A stretch of 64,000 bases of DNA from Oxalobacteraceae bacterium CAVE-383 (GCA_004134995.1 REGP01000005.1:234625-298624), one strand, 5' to 3'. Positions 37,428-47,532 are shown, counted from the first letter of the stretch. Program-made: numbers and translations. Notes: generated by a model not told the origin, from the sequence alone.

Positions 37428-39950
37428 ATGCCGGCTATCCATTTCCCGACATCTCCCTTGAAAAAAACCACTTCGCGCCGCAATGCCCAACGTTCCGAGC
37501 AACAGGAGCGGCCGCAATCGCGCCGATCGCGGTCCGGTTCAGCCGGCGGCAGCCATATGCAGCGCCGGATTTTGTTGATTCTCGGCGGCCTGTTCCTGGC
37601 CGGCGCGCTGATCGTGGCACTGCTGGGCGCCTATGCGGTGATTTTCATGAAGCCGCGCCTGCCGCCGCTGGACGCCATCATCGATTACCAGCCCAAGATG
37701 CCCCTGCGCATTTATTCCGCCGATCATGTGCTGATGGGCGAATTCGGCGAGGAAAAACGCAGCCTGGTGAAACTGGCCGACATCCCGGCCGATATGAAAA
37801 ACGCGGTGCTGGCAATTGAAGACGCACGCTTCTACCAGCATGGCGGCGTGGATTATTTCGGCATCGCGCGCGCGGTGTTTTCCGATCTGCTGCACGGCGG
37901 CGCCAAGCAGGGCGCCAGCACCATCACCATGCAGGTCGCGCGCAATGTGTTCCTGTCCAGCGAAAAAACCTATTCGCGCAAGATTTACGAAATGCTGCTG
38001 GCCAGCGAAATCGAATCGGCGCTGACCAAGGACCAGATTCTCGAAGTCTATATGAACCAGATTTACCTGGGACAGCGGGCCTTCGGTTTTGCCGCGGCCG
38101 CGCGCGTGTATTTCGGCAAGGAGCTCAAGGACATCACGCTGGCCCAGGCGGCGATGCTGGCCGGCCTGCCGAAAGCGCCGTCGGCATATAACCCGGTGAT
38201 CAATCCGAAGCGCGCGCAGATCCGCCAGCAATATATCCTCAAGCGCATGCTGGAACTGGAATTCATCACCCAGGCCCAGTACGACCAGGCCATCAAGGAA
38301 GACATCAAAGTCAAGCAGCCCGGCAACCAGTACGGCGTGCATGCGGAATACATCAATGAAATGGTGCGCCTGATGATGTATGCGCAATACAAGGACGACA
38401 TCTATACCCGCGGCATCAACGTCACCACCACCATCGACGCCGCGGACCAGCGCGCGGCCTATCTGGCGGTGCGCAACGGCGTGATGGACTACGACCGCCG
38501 CCACGGCTATCGCGGCCCCGAGAAAACCATCAAGCTGCCCAAGGACGAGGACGACCGCAGCGACGCCATCGACGACGCGCTCGATACCTACGCCGACAAC
38601 GACGACATCGTCGCCGCCGTGGTGACCGAAGCCGATCCGAAACACATCACTGCCGTGATGCGTGACGACAGCGTGGTCACGCTCAATGGCGAAGCGCTGC
38701 GCTTCGTCGCCGCCGCGCTGAGCCCCAAGGCCGCCGCGCCTGTGCGGATCGAACCGGGCGCGGTGATCCGCCTGCGGCGCGACGCCAAACAGAACTGGCA
38801 AATCGTTCAATTGCCGCAGGTCGAGGCCACGCTGGTGGCGCTGAAACCGCAAGATGGCGCGATCCTTTCGCTGGTCGGCGGCTTCGATTTCGTCCAGAAT
38901 AAATTCAATCACGTGACCCAGGCCTGGCGCCAGCCCGGCTCCACGTTCAAGCCGTTCATTTATTCGGCGGCGCTGGAAAAGGGCTTCGGCCCCGCCAGCA
39001 TCGTCAACGATGCGCCGGTATCCTATCCCGCCGGCCCCGGCCAGGATAACTGGGAGCCGAAGGACGACGACCCGCCGGCCGGCCCGATGCCTTTGCGCAC
39101 GGCCTTGCAGAAATCGGTGAACCTGGTGTCGATCCGCCTGCTCGACAACATCGGCGTGCAGTATGCGCAGCAGTTCGTGACGCAGCATTTCGGCTTCGAC
39201 GTCGACAAGACCCCGCCCTACCTGCCGCTGGCGCTGGGCGCCGGGCAGACCACGCCGCTGCAACTGGCCGCGGCCTATTCCGTATTCGCCAATGGCGGCT
39301 ACACGATCAATCCCTACCTGATTTCCGAAGTCACCGACGCGCACGGCAAAGTGCTGTCGCAGGCGCAGCCGCTGATCGCCGAGCAGAACGCGCCGCGCGC
39401 GATCGATGCGCGCAACAGCTACGTCATGACCAGCCTGCTGCAATCGGTGGCGCAGCGCGGCACCGGCGCGCGCACCAATATTCTCAAGCGCACCGACCTG
39501 GCCGGCAAGACCGGCACCACCAACGACGCCTTCGACGGCTGGTTCGCCGGCTTCCAGCACAATCTGGTCAGCGTCGTATGGATGGGCTACGACCAGCCGA
39601 AGAGCCTCGGCACCAAGGAATTCGGCGCGCAGCTTGCCTTGCCGATCTGGGTCGAATACATGGGCGCCGCGCTCAAGGGCGTGCCGAACTACACCGCGCC
39701 GGCGCCGGACGGCGTGCAGAATATCGGCGGCGAACTGTATTTCGATAATTTCACGCCGGGCAACGGCTTTGTCGCCTCGTTGGGCGTAACCGACAATCCG
39801 GTGTCGGATGCCTTGTCGGGCGTGGCGGAATTCTTCGGCTTCGGCAAATCGGACAAACCGGACTCGCCGCCGTCTTCCTCGCCGCCATCTTCATCCACAT
39901 CCGTGACGCAGCCGAAATCGCCGCGCCTGATCGATCAATACGGGCATTGA
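37428..39950 (+). CDS. mrcA: Penicillin-binding protein 1A
   Basis: Bifunctional class A PBP, 840 residues, that polymerises and cross-links peptidoglycan. A basic N-terminal tail of 45 residues precedes the membrane helix (ILLILGGLFLAGALIVALLG). The transglycosylase domain has catalytic E131 in AIEDARFYQHGG and QGASTITMQVARN. The transpeptidase has S505 in PGSTFKPF, the KSVNLVS motif and K694 in GKTGTTND. An OB-like insert lies between. The C-terminal tail is Ser/Pro-rich and disordered. In Burkholderiales PBP1A often precedes pilM; here no pil genes appear upstream within the window. Confidence 0.95.
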   Translation: MPAIHFPTSPLKKTTSRRNAQRSEQQERPQSRRSRSGSAGGSHMQRRILLILGGLFLAGALIVALLGAYAVIFMKPRLPPLDAIIDYQPKMPLRIYSADHVLMGEFGEEKRSLVKLADIPADMKNAVLAIEDARFYQHGGVDYFGIARAVFSDLLHGGAKQGASTITMQVARNVFLSSEKTYSRKIYEMLLASEIESALTKDQILEVYMNQIYLGQRAFGFAAAARVYFGKELKDITLAQAAMLAGLPKAPSAYNPVINPKRAQIRQQYILKRMLELEFITQAQYDQAIKEDIKVKQPGNQYGVHAEYINEMVRLMMYAQYKDDIYTRGINVTTTIDAADQRAAYLAVRNGVMDYDRRHGYRGPEKTIKLPKDEDDRSDAIDDALDTYADNDDIVAAVVTEADPKHITAVMRDDSVVTLNGEALRFVAAALSPKAAAPVRIEPGAVIRLRRDAKQNWQIVQLPQVEATLVALKPQDGAILSLVGGFDFVQNKFNHVTQAWRQPGSTFKPFIYSAALEKGFGPASIVNDAPVSYPAGPGQDNWEPKDDDPPAGPMPLRTALQKSVNLVSIRLLDNIGVQYAQQFVTQHFGFDVDKTPPYLPLALGAGQTTPLQLAAAYSVFANGGYTINPYLISEVTDAHGKVLSQAQPLIAEQNAPRAIDARNSYVMTSLLQSVAQRGTGARTNILKRTDLAGKTGTTNDAFDGWFAGFQHNLVSVVWMGYDQPKSLGTKEFGAQLALPIWVEYMGAALKGVPNYTAPAPDGVQNIGGELYFDNFTPGNGFVASLGVTDNPVSDALSGVAEFFGFGKSDKPDSPPSSSPPSSSTSVTQPKSPRLIDQYGH

Positions 39951-39972
39951 GGCGGTACATTTAACATCGCCT

Positions 39973-41454
39973 CTAGTCGGGCCGTATGCATTGTACGGCC
40001 CGTTCCCATTCGGCGATCAGTTCCTGCGCCCGTTCACGCGGCATGTGCGGCTCGAAGGTGCGCTCGACGCGCCAGCGCGCCGCCAGCTCCCCGGTGTCGC
40101 GGAATACGCCGGTCGCCAATCCCGCCAGATAAGCCGCCCCGAGCGCGGTGGTTTCGGTAATTTGCGGGCGCACCACGGGAATGCCGAGCAAATCGGCCTG
40201 GAATTGCAGCAGCATGTTATTGGCCGCCGCGCCGCCGTCGACGCGCAACTCCGCGATCGGCGCCACGGCGTCGCGATCCATCGCCCGCAATAATGCCGCG
40301 CTCTGGAATGCAATCGACTCCAATGCCGCGCGCGCGATATGCGCCACGGTGCTGCCGCGGCTCAAACCCAGAATCGCGCCCTTCGCCGCGGGACTCCAGT
40401 ACGGCGCGCCGAGCCCGGTAAACGCCGGCACGAAAATCACGCCTTCCGAACCGCTCACCGATTGCGCCAGCGCTTCCACGTCGGTGGAATGCCTGATCGC
40501 ATGGAGCCCGTCGCGCAGCCATTGCACCACCGCGCCGCCGATGAATACGCTGCCTTCCAGCGCATATTGCGCGCGCCTGCCGAGCTGGCAGGCGGCGGTG
40601 CTGACCAGCCCGTTTTGCGACAGCGCGAACCGCTCGCCGGTATGGGTCAGCATGAAGCAGCCGGTGCCGTAGGTATTCTTGGCCATGCCGGGCGCGAAAC
40701 AGGCCTGGCCGAACAATGCGGATTGCTGGTCGCCGGCGATGCCGCCAATGACCACCGGCGCGCCCAGATGCGCGGCGTCGATTTCGCCGTATAGATGGCT
40801 GGACGGATGCACCTCGGGCAGCAGCGCCGCCGGGATGTCCAGCCATTGCAGCAGCTCCTCGTCCCAGCACGATTGCCCGATATTCCACAGCATGGTGCGC
40901 GATGCATTCGATACATCGGTGACATGCAGGCGGCCGCCGGTGAGGTTCCACACCAGCCAGGCATCGACCGTGCCGAACGCCAGTTCGCCGGCTTCGGCGC
41001 GTTGCCGCAGGCCGGGGACGTTGTCCAGTATCCAGCGCAGCTTGGTGCCGGAAAAATAGGGATCGAGCACCAGCCCGGTCTTGCGCCGGATCGGATCGGC
41101 CAGCCCGCGCTCGCGCAGTTGCTCGCAGAGCGCCTCGGTGCGCCGGTCCTGCCAGACGATGGCGTTATATACGGGCCGCCCGCCGGCGCGCTCCCAGACC
41201 AGCGTGGTTTCGCGCTGATTGGCAATGCCGAGCGCGGTCAGCTCGCCGGCCTTGATGCCGGCGCGCTGCAGCACATCGCGGCAGGTCTGCAACTGGCTCT
41301 GCCAGATCGCCAGCGGATCGTGTTCGACCCGGCCGGGCTGCGGAAACAGTTGCGGAAACTCCTGCTGCGCGGCCGCGACGATGGCGCCGTCCTGATCGAA
41401 CAGGATGCTGCGTGAACTTGAAGTACCCTGGTCAAGGGCCAGCAGATAAGCCAT
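39973..41454 (-). CDS. glpK: Glycerol kinase
   Basis: FGGY-family kinase of 493 residues that phosphorylates glycerol to sn-glycerol-3-phosphate. It begins [20 protein letters not shown] with the conserved phosphate-binding loop. The glycerol-binding region includes [10 protein letters not shown] and the [10 protein letters not shown] segment. The nucleotide-binding part has [11 protein letters not shown] and [18 protein letters not shown]. It lies 43 bases downstream of glpD on the same strand, so the two form a glycerol-use operon; no glpF is adjacent. Confidence 0.96.
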   Translation of the reverse strand: MAYLLALDQGTSSSRSILFDQDGAIVAAAQQEFPQLFPQPGRVEHDPLAIWQSQLQTCRDVLQRAGIKAGELTALGIANQRETTLVWERAGGRPVYNAIVWQDRRTEALCEQLRERGLADPIRRKTGLVLDPYFSGTKLRWILDNVPGLRQRAEAGELAFGTVDAWLVWNLTGGRLHVTDVSNASRTMLWNIGQSCWDEELLQWLDIPAALLPEVHPSSHLYGEIDAAHLGAPVVIGGIAGDQQSALFGQACFAPGMAKNTYGTGCFMLTHTGERFALSQNGLVSTAACQLGRRAQYALEGSVFIGGAVVQWLRDGLHAIRHSTDVEALAQSVSGSEGVIFVPAFTGLGAPYWSPAAKGAILGLSRGSTVAHIARAALESIAFQSAALLRAMDRDAVAPIAELRVDGGAAANNMLLQFQADLLGIPVVRPQITETTALGAAYLAGLATGVFRDTGELAARWRVERTFEPHMPRERAQELIAEWERAVQCIRPD

Positions 41455-41476
41455 GGGATTCGTTCCGTCGTTTTTT

Positions 41477-41497
41477 CGATGTTCGATGTTCGATGTT
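41477..41497. repeat. Three tandem copies of a 7-bp unit between glpD and glpK
   Basis: CGATGTT is repeated three times without interruption, ending at the last base of the glpD stop codon. It lies about 25 bases upstream of the glpK start. Length variation of such a tract could alter glpK translation, but no such effect is shown. Confidence 0.6.
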
Positions 41498-43158
41498 CAG
41501 GGCGCCGGCGGCATCGGCTGTTCGGCCAGCCATGCGTTCAGCCGCGCCACATGCGCCGGCTGGCAAAACAGGCCGAGCTTGGTGCGGCGCCAGAGAATAT
41601 CCTCGGCGCTGCGCGCCCATTCGACGTTGACCAGATAGCGCGCTTCCGCGGCGAACAGCCCCGGCGCCAGTTCTTCGCCCAGATCCGCCATCCGCGCGGC
41701 GCCGGCCAGCACACGGCCGGCGCGCGAACCGTAAGCATGCGCGTAACGCGTCGCCAACGGCAGCGGCAACCATGGACACGCTTCATGCAGGCGCTTCAGG
41801 AAAGCATCGAAATCAACCTGTTGGACCAGCTTGCCTGCATATTCCAGATCGCCGCCCGGCAGCGGCACGGCGGCGGTCCAGGACCCGGTATCCACTCTCA
41901 GGCGATGCGCCAGCATGGCAAGCGCCTCTTCCGCCAGGCGCCGATAAGTGGTGATCTTGCCGCCCCAGACATTGAGCAGCGGCGCGCCCTTGTCGTTGCA
42001 TTCGAGCAGATAATCGCGCGTGACGGCCGACGCCTTTTGCGCGCTGTCGTCCAGCAGCGGACGCACGCCGGCATAGGTCCAGACCACATCCTGCGCGGAT
42101 ATCTGCCGCGTGAAATAGCGATTCGCCATGTCGCAGAGATAGGCGATTTCGTCATCGCCGATGACGACATGATCGGGATCGCCCTGATATTCCAGATCGG
42201 TGGTGCCGATCAGCGTGAACGCATCCTGATATGGAATCGCGAAGATGATGCGCTTGTCGGGGTTCTGGAAAATGTAGGCATACGGATGATCGAACAGGCG
42301 CGGCACCACGATGTGGCTGCCCTTGATCAGGCGCAAGCCGTGGCTATGTTTGCGGGGGCCGGCGTCTTTGTTTCCGGCGGTCTCGGCGGTCTGGTCAACC
42401 CCGTCGGCGAATCGGGCGGCCCAGGGGCCGGCCGCATTGACGATGGCGCGCGCCTCGACTTCGTAGCGCATGCCCTGCCGGTCTTCCAGCGTGGCGCGCC
42501 AGGTTTCCGCTTTTTTATGGCCGTCGCCATTGCCGTTGCGGCGGGCGGAGAGGCATTTTGTGCGCGTCATGATGCGCGCCCCGAGCTCGCTGGCGTCGAG
42601 CGCATTGAGCACTACCAGCCGTGCATCGTCCACCCAGCCGTCGGAATATTCGAAGCCGCGTTGATAGCCGCTCTTCAGCGGCGCGCCCGCAACGTGATCG
42701 GCCAGCGCCACCGCGCGCGAGGCCGGCAGGAAACGCCGGCGCGCCATGTAGTCGTACAGGAACAGGCCGGCGCGAATCATCCAGGCCGGACGCTGGCTCG
42801 CATCGTGCGGCATCACGAAACGCAGCGGACGGATGATATGCGGCGCGGCCCGCAGCAGCACTTCGCGTTCGGCCAGCGCCTTGCGCACCAGCGCAAACTC
42901 GTAATACTCCAGATAACGCAGGCCGCCGTGGATCAGCTTGGTGCTGGCCGACGAAGTATGCTGGGCCAGATCGTGCTGTTCGCACAGTATGACCTCCAGC
43001 CCCCTTCCCACCGCATCGCGCGCGATGCCGACGCCGTTGATGCCGCCGCCGATGATCAGCAAATCGCAGGAGCGTTTTTGCGGCGGCGTCCAGGACGGCG
43101 TCGGTGCGGCGGTGGCGTCTGCGGCTGCCGGCATTGATGCTGTCGTGCTCTGATCCAA
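41497..43158 (-). CDS. glpD: Aerobic glycerol-3-phosphate dehydrogenase
   Basis: FAD-dependent membrane-associated dehydrogenase of 553 residues that oxidises glycerol-3-phosphate to dihydroxyacetone phosphate and feeds electrons to quinone. After an Ala/Pro/Thr-rich leader of about 28 residues comes the FAD-binding dinucleotide fold LLIIGGGINGVGIARDAVGRG. The THLIHGGLRYLE-type block (TKLIHGGLRYLEYYE) and the C-terminal VNVEWARSAEDILWRRTKLGL are family signatures. A short Asn/Gly/Lys-rich insertion occurs near residue 215. It lies 44 bases after the amt gene. Confidence 0.96.
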   Translation of the reverse strand: MDQSTTASMPAAADATAAPTPSWTPPQKRSCDLLIIGGGINGVGIARDAVGRGLEVILCEQHDLAQHTSSASTKLIHGGLRYLEYYEFALVRKALAEREVLLRAAPHIIRPLRFVMPHDASQRPAWMIRAGLFLYDYMARRRFLPASRAVALADHVAGAPLKSGYQRGFEYSDGWVDDARLVVLNALDASELGARIMTRTKCLSARRNGNGDGHKKAETWRATLEDRQGMRYEVEARAIVNAAGPWAARFADGVDQTAETAGNKDAGPRKHSHGLRLIKGSHIVVPRLFDHPYAYIFQNPDKRIIFAIPYQDAFTLIGTTDLEYQGDPDHVVIGDDEIAYLCDMANRYFTRQISAQDVVWTYAGVRPLLDDSAQKASAVTRDYLLECNDKGAPLLNVWGGKITTYRRLAEEALAMLAHRLRVDTGSWTAAVPLPGGDLEYAGKLVQQVDFDAFLKRLHEACPWLPLPLATRYAHAYGSRAGRVLAGAARMADLGEELAPGLFAAEARYLVNVEWARSAEDILWRRTKLGLFCQPAHVARLNAWLAEQPMPPAP

Positions 43159-43202
43159 ATCGGCTCCAGGTTATTTTTCAGAACAATAGCATCTGCAGCG
43201 AT

Positions 43203-44405
43203 CTACCAGCTCGTTTCCCGCTCCGCCGTCGACGAAATTTTGTGAATCGACAAATCCGCGCCTTCGAATTCCTGTTCGGGATCGAGACGGATGCCGACGC
43301 ATTTCTTCAGCACCGCGTAAACGGCAAACCCGCCGATCAGCGCCACGGAAATGCCCGCCAGCGTGCCGATCAATTGCGACAGGAAAGACACGCCGCCGAT
43401 GCCGCCCAGCGCTTTCTGTCCAAAGATCCCCGCGGCCAGCCCGCCCCAGGCGCCGCACAGGCCATGCAGCGGCCAGACGCCGAGCACGTCGTCGATCTTC
43501 CATTTGTTCTGCGTGCGCGTAAACATCCATACAAAGATGCCGCCGGCGATCAGGCCGGTAGCCAGGGCGCCGAGCGGATGCATCAGATCGGAACCCGCGC
43601 ACACCGCCACCAGCCCGGCCAGCGGGCCGTTATAGACAAACCCCGGATCGTTCTTGCCCATGAACAGCGCCGCCAGCGTGCCGCCCGCCATCGCCATCAG
43701 CGAATTCAGGGCGACCAGGCCGTTCATCTTGTCCAGCGTCTGCGCGCTCATCACATTGAAACCGAACCAGCCCACCGTCAATATCCACGCGCCCAGCGCC
43801 AGGAACGGAATATTCGATGGCGGATGCGCGGCGATCGCGCCGTCCCGCGTGTAGCGGCCGCGCCGCGCCCCCAGCAGCAAGACCGCCGGCAACGCTACCC
43901 AGCCGCCCAGCGCATGCACCACCACCGAACCGGCGAAGTCGTGGAATTCGGCAGAGAATGTCGCCAGCAGCCAGGCCTGCACGCCGAAATGATGATTCCA
44001 GACGATGCCCTCGAAGAACGGATAGATCAGCCCGACCAGCACGGCGGTGGCGAACAATTGCGGATAAAAACGCGCGCGTTCGGCGATGCCGCCGGAAATG
44101 ATCGCCGGAATCGCCGCCGCGAACGTCAGCAGGAAGAAAAACTTCACCAGCTCGAAGCCGCTGCGTTGCGCCAGCACCTCGGCGCCGCTGAAAAAGCTGA
44201 CGCCATAGGCGACGTAATAACCGACAAAAAAATACGCCATGGTCGAAACGGCGAAGTCCGCCAGAATCTTTACCAGTGCATTGACCTGATTCTTTTTACG
44301 CACGGTGCCCAGTTCCAGGAACGCGAAACCGGCGTGCATCGCCAGAATCATGATCGCTCCCAATAATATGAATAACGCATCGGCACCATTTTTGTGATTT
44401 TCCAC
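43203..44405 (-). CDS. amt: Ammonium transporter Amt
   Basis: A 400-residue, 11-helix Amt/MEP/Rh transporter that starts at GTG 44405. The pore features are visible: the aromatic gate (FEGIVWNHHFG), the first pore His in VVVHALGGWV and the second in PLHGLCGAWGG. The N-terminal ALFILLGAIMILAMHAGFAFLE matches betaproteobacterial Amt proteins, which lack the cleaved signal peptide of E. coli AmtB. No glnK gene is adjacent. The upstream sigma-54 promoter and NtrC-like site indicate induction under nitrogen limitation. Confidence 0.93.
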   Translation of the reverse strand: MENHKNGADALFILLGAIMILAMHAGFAFLELGTVRKKNQVNALVKILADFAVSTMAYFFVGYYVAYGVSFFSGAEVLAQRSGFELVKFFFLLTFAAAIPAIISGGIAERARFYPQLFATAVLVGLIYPFFEGIVWNHHFGVQAWLLATFSAEFHDFAGSVVVHALGGWVALPAVLLLGARRGRYTRDGAIAAHPPSNIPFLALGAWILTVGWFGFNVMSAQTLDKMNGLVALNSLMAMAGGTLAALFMGKNDPGFVYNGPLAGLVAVCAGSDLMHPLGALATGLIAGGIFVWMFTRTQNKWKIDDVLGVWPLHGLCGAWGGLAAGIFGQKALGGIGGVSFLSQLIGTLAGISVALIGGFAVYAVLKKCVGIRLDPEQEFEGADLSIHKISSTAERETSW

Positions 44406-44457
44406 GCCTCAAAACTCCCTATAATTGTGCAAAAAAGTAAAAACGAACCCCTCTTTA

Positions 44458-44473
44458 AGCAAAAATCGTTCCA
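44458..44473 (-). promoter_or_regulatory. Sigma-54 promoter of amt
   Basis: Read on the minus strand, TGGAACG-ATTT-TTGCT has the invariant GG and GC exactly 10 bases apart, one mismatch from the TGGCACG-N4-TTGC consensus. Transcription would start near 44448, leaving a leader of about 43 bases before the GTG. Confidence 0.65.
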
Positions 44474-44715
44474 AAACCAAAACAATTTATAAGTCATTGA
44501 AAATAATCATATAAATACGGATTATTCAGCTTTATCCGGAAATATCGCACTGAATATGTGCAATTCGAAAAAGCGGACGCATTAAATTGAGGCGCATTAC
44601 GGGCGATCCATATCCCTCATATGCCTTTCCATTTTTCGCCGCAACGCAACAATTTTTATGCGGATTCGGGCATCGCGGATTACACTGCCCGCTTTACGTT
44701 CTGGAGCATGGTTTC
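44474..44715. other. AT-rich divergent intergenic region between amt and an MFS gene
   Basis: Together with the amt leader this makes a 310-bp gap. The first part is AT-rich and contains the NtrC-like site. The right part, 44587-44715, is open in frame with the MFS gene, but its translation lacks transporter character, so it is treated as non-coding leader. No other gene is seen. Confidence 0.5.
44546..44562. promoter_or_regulatory. NtrC-like enhancer site upstream of amt
   Basis: CGCAC-TGAATAT-GTGCA is a 17-bp dyad matching the NtrC form TGCAC-N7-GTGCA at nine of ten arm positions. Its centre is about 106 bases upstream of the predicted sigma-54 start, a normal enhancer distance. Confidence 0.6.
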
Positions 44716-45891
44716 GTGTATTGGCCACTGTTTGCCCTCGCTGCCGCCGCGTTCGGCATCGGCACCACCGAATTCGTCATCATGGGTCTGCTGCCCGATG
44801 TGGCGCGCGACCTCGGCGTGAACGCGCCGGCGGCCGGCATGCTGGTGTCCGGTTACGCGCTGGGTGTGGCCGCCGGTGCCCCGGTGCTGGCGATCGTCAC
44901 TGCCAAATGGCCCCGCAAACAGGCCCTGATCGGCCTGATGGCGCTGTTCATCGCCGGCAATGTCCTGTGCGCGCTGGCGCCGAATTACGCCATGCTGATG
45001 ATCGCGCGGGTGGTCACGGCGTTCTGCCATGCGGCTTTCTTCGGCATCGGCGCGGTGGTGGCGGCCGATCTGGCGCCGTCCGGCAAACGGGCGCAGGCCG
45101 TGGCGCTGATGTTCACCGGGCTGACCGTCGCCAATGTTCTCGGCGTGCCTTTCGGTACCGCGCTCGGGCATGCGGCCGGCTGGCGGTCGGCATTCGCAGC
45201 CATCACGCTGATCGGCTTGGTAGCCGCGCTGCTGCTCTGGCGCTGCCTGCCGGACAATATTCCCATGCAGGGCGGCAGCATCTTCAAGGAATTCCGCGCG
45301 ATCGCGCAGACGCAAGTGCAATTGGCATTGCTGGTCAGCACGCTGGCCGCCGTCAGCATGTTCAGCGTGCTGACCTATATTGCCTACATCCTGTTGGACG
45401 TGACCGGCTTCACGGCGATTGAGGAAAGCTGGGTGCTGCTGCTGTTCGGCGCCGGCATTACGGTCGGCGGCCTGGCCGGCGGCCGGCTGGCGGACTGGAA
45501 ACTGATGCCGGTGCTGGCCGCCCTGTTCGTGATCATTGCGCTGATCCTGGTCAATTTTTCCTGGGCTGTGCATTTCCGGATTGCAACCCTGGTCACCATG
45601 TTCGCCTGGGGCGCGTTTGCCTTTGCCGTGGTGCCGGCGGCACAGATACGCGTGCTGGACAAGGCGCGCGGCGCGCCGAATCTGGCGTCGACGCTGAATC
45701 AGGGCGCATTCAATCTTGGCAATGCGGGCGGCGCATGGCTGGGCGGCCTGGTAATCGGCGCCGGCCTGCCATTGACCGAATTGCCATGGCTGGGCGCCGG
45801 CGTGGCGCTGCTGGGCCTGGCGACGGTCCTGCTGTCGGCAAGGCTGGATCGGCGGTCGGGCGAATTGCGAAATATGCAACAAGTGCGATAG
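44716..45891 (+). CDS. DHA1-family MFS transporter (AraJ-like)
   Basis: Twelve-helix major facilitator of 391 residues, similar to AraJ/NepI-type exporters. The preferred start is GTG 44716 (MYWPLFALAAAAFGIGTTEFVIMG), preceded by GGAG 10 bases upstream, because the longer frame from 44587 adds a Phe/Cys-rich leader unlike the family. The signature GTTEFVIMGLLPDVARDLGV in helix 1 and GAPVLAIVTAKWPRKQALIG (motif A region) identify the subfamily. Substrate unknown, probably a small sugar, nucleoside or drug. It is divergent from amt. Confidence 0.88.
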   Translation: MYWPLFALAAAAFGIGTTEFVIMGLLPDVARDLGVNAPAAGMLVSGYALGVAAGAPVLAIVTAKWPRKQALIGLMALFIAGNVLCALAPNYAMLMIARVVTAFCHAAFFGIGAVVAADLAPSGKRAQAVALMFTGLTVANVLGVPFGTALGHAAGWRSAFAAITLIGLVAALLLWRCLPDNIPMQGGSIFKEFRAIAQTQVQLALLVSTLAAVSMFSVLTYIAYILLDVTGFTAIEESWVLLLFGAGITVGGLAGGRLADWKLMPVLAALFVIIALILVNFSWAVHFRIATLVTMFAWGAFAFAVVPAAQIRVLDKARGAPNLASTLNQGAFNLGNAGGAWLGGLVIGAGLPLTELPWLGAGVALLGLATVLLSARLDRRSGELRNMQQVR

Positions 45892-46023
45892 ACAAATATG
45901 TGCCGGCGGCCGATACATCGTAATATGGCGCGTTAATTATTAGCAATTACAAAATAATCACACTTTTAGTCGTGTTGAAAACCGGCCACGCGACCTTGTT
46001 CGCAGCCTGGTAAAAATAAAAAT

Positions 46024-47532
46024 ATGTGGCATACCCTCAACTTCGCGCAGCACAAGGCGCAGACCCATCGTCCAAGGAAACTGGCCTACGCCGTTGCGGT
46101 CGCCTCCCTGCTTATTGCATTCCTTCTGGTGCGCTGGATGGAGTACTATTTCACGCCGACGCCGGCCACGCTGTTTCTTTGCGCCATTCTGTTTACGGCC
46201 TTATGGGGCGGACTCTCTCCTTCCCTGCTGACCGTGGCCGCGTCGATTCTCATCTTCAATTTCTTCTACATACTGCCGCAGCATTCGTTTGCGGTGGAGC
46301 TCAAGGAAGTGCCGCGCCTGCTCATCTTTTCGCTTACCGCGATTTTTGTCAGCGTGCTGGGCGCCGCCCAGCACGCCACGATCGGATCGTTGCGCAATGC
46401 CTATACCAAACTGGCCGGCGCCATCAAGGCGCTGGAGTACGACAACGCCGAACGCAAACGCATCCACGAACAATTGCGCTATAGCGAAGCCCTGCTCAAC
46501 GAAGGGCAAAAAATCAGCCGGACGGGCAGTTGGCGCTGGAATATCGCCAGCGGCGAACTGGTCTGGTCGGATGAGCACTACCGGATTTTCGGCTATGAGC
46601 CTTCCGGCAGTCCCACCACCTTGGTCATGTTCTCCGAACGCGTGCATCCTGACGATTTCGACAACGTACGGCAAATCGCCAATGCCGCAATCCAGCGGCG
46701 CGACCGCTTCGAATGCGAGTACCGGATCGTGCTGCCAAGCGGCGCGGTCCGCTATCTGCACGGCGTCGGCCGTCCGATTTCGCCGGAACCGCTCGATGCC
46801 AATGCCTACATCGGCATCACCGCCGACATCACCGAGCGCCGCCAGACCGAGGAACGCCTGCGCGAATCGCAGCGCCTGCTGCGCCAGCTGGCCGACCGCA
46901 GCGATACCGAACGCGAGGAAGAACGCAAGCATCTGGCACGCGAACTGCATGACGATCTGGCGCAATACCTGTCGGCGCTGCGCATGCGGATTTTCCTCTT
47001 GAACTTGCAGTTCGGCGCGCAACTGCCGTCCTTGCAATCGGAAATACAGGGCATGCTGCCGCTGGTCGATTCCACCATCACGATGACGCGCAGCGCGATT
47101 ACCGCATTGCGTCCGGCGGCGCTGGACATGGGCATCGTCTCGGCGCTGGAATGGCTGAAGGGCAGATTCTTCGCCAAAACAGGGCTGCACTGCACGCTGG
47201 ACATCGGCGTCGGCAACGACGCATTGCACGACCGCGCCGCCACGACCGTCTTTCGCGTGGTTCAGGAGTCGTTGCGGAACATCGGCAAACACGCGGCGGC
47301 CGACGATGTCCGCATCCGTTTCGAACGCCGCGGCGATCATTACGTCCTGCTGGTGAGCGACAACGGCATCGGTTTCGATCCCGCCATCCAAAAAGAAAAG
47401 ACCTTTGGACTGCTCGGCATTCGCGAACGGGTGCTGATGCTCGACGGCACGGTCGCTATCCGGACCGCGCCGGGCTGCGGCACGGAAATTGAAGTCGGCA
47501 TTCCGGTCATGTCGACCATCGGCGACCGATGA
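46024..47532 (+). CDS. Sensor histidine kinase (DUF4118-PAS-HisKA_3)
   Basis: A 502-residue NarX/DegS-class kinase. Residues 20-125 are four close-packed membrane helices of the KdpD-like DUF4118 type, followed by a short coiled coil, then a PAS domain (GSWRWNIASGELVWSDEHYRIFGYE) ending in a PAC segment. The dimerisation/phospho-acceptor domain has H309 in ARELHDDLAQYLSALR, and the HATPase has VVQESLRNIGKHA and LLGIRERV. The signal is not known. Its stop overlaps the downstream regulator by four bases, so the two form one system. Confidence 0.92.
   Translation: MWHTLNFAQHKAQTHRPRKLAYAVAVASLLIAFLLVRWMEYYFTPTPATLFLCAILFTALWGGLSPSLLTVAASILIFNFFYILPQHSFAVELKEVPRLLIFSLTAIFVSVLGAAQHATIGSLRNAYTKLAGAIKALEYDNAERKRIHEQLRYSEALLNEGQKISRTGSWRWNIASGELVWSDEHYRIFGYEPSGSPTTLVMFSERVHPDDFDNVRQIANAAIQRRDRFECEYRIVLPSGAVRYLHGVGRPISPEPLDANAYIGITADITERRQTEERLRESQRLLRQLADRSDTEREEERKHLARELHDDLAQYLSALRMRIFLLNLQFGAQLPSLQSEIQGMLPLVDSTITMTRSAITALRPAALDMGIVSALEWLKGRFFAKTGLHCTLDIGVGNDALHDRAATTVFRVVQESLRNIGKHAAADDVRIRFERRGDHYVLLVSDNGIGFDPAIQKEKTFGLLGIRERVLMLDGTVAIRTAPGCGTEIEVGIPVMSTIGDR

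Noticed and set aside
39949..39974. Bidirectional terminator between mrcA and glpK
   Set aside because: Only 6-bp arms (GAGGCG/CGCCTC) with a 13-base loop and no T-run on either side.
44587..44715. Extended N-terminus of the DHA1 transporter from ATG 44587
   Set aside because: The added residues are Phe/Cys-rich without a membrane helix pattern, whereas GTG 44716 has GGAG and starts directly in helix 1.
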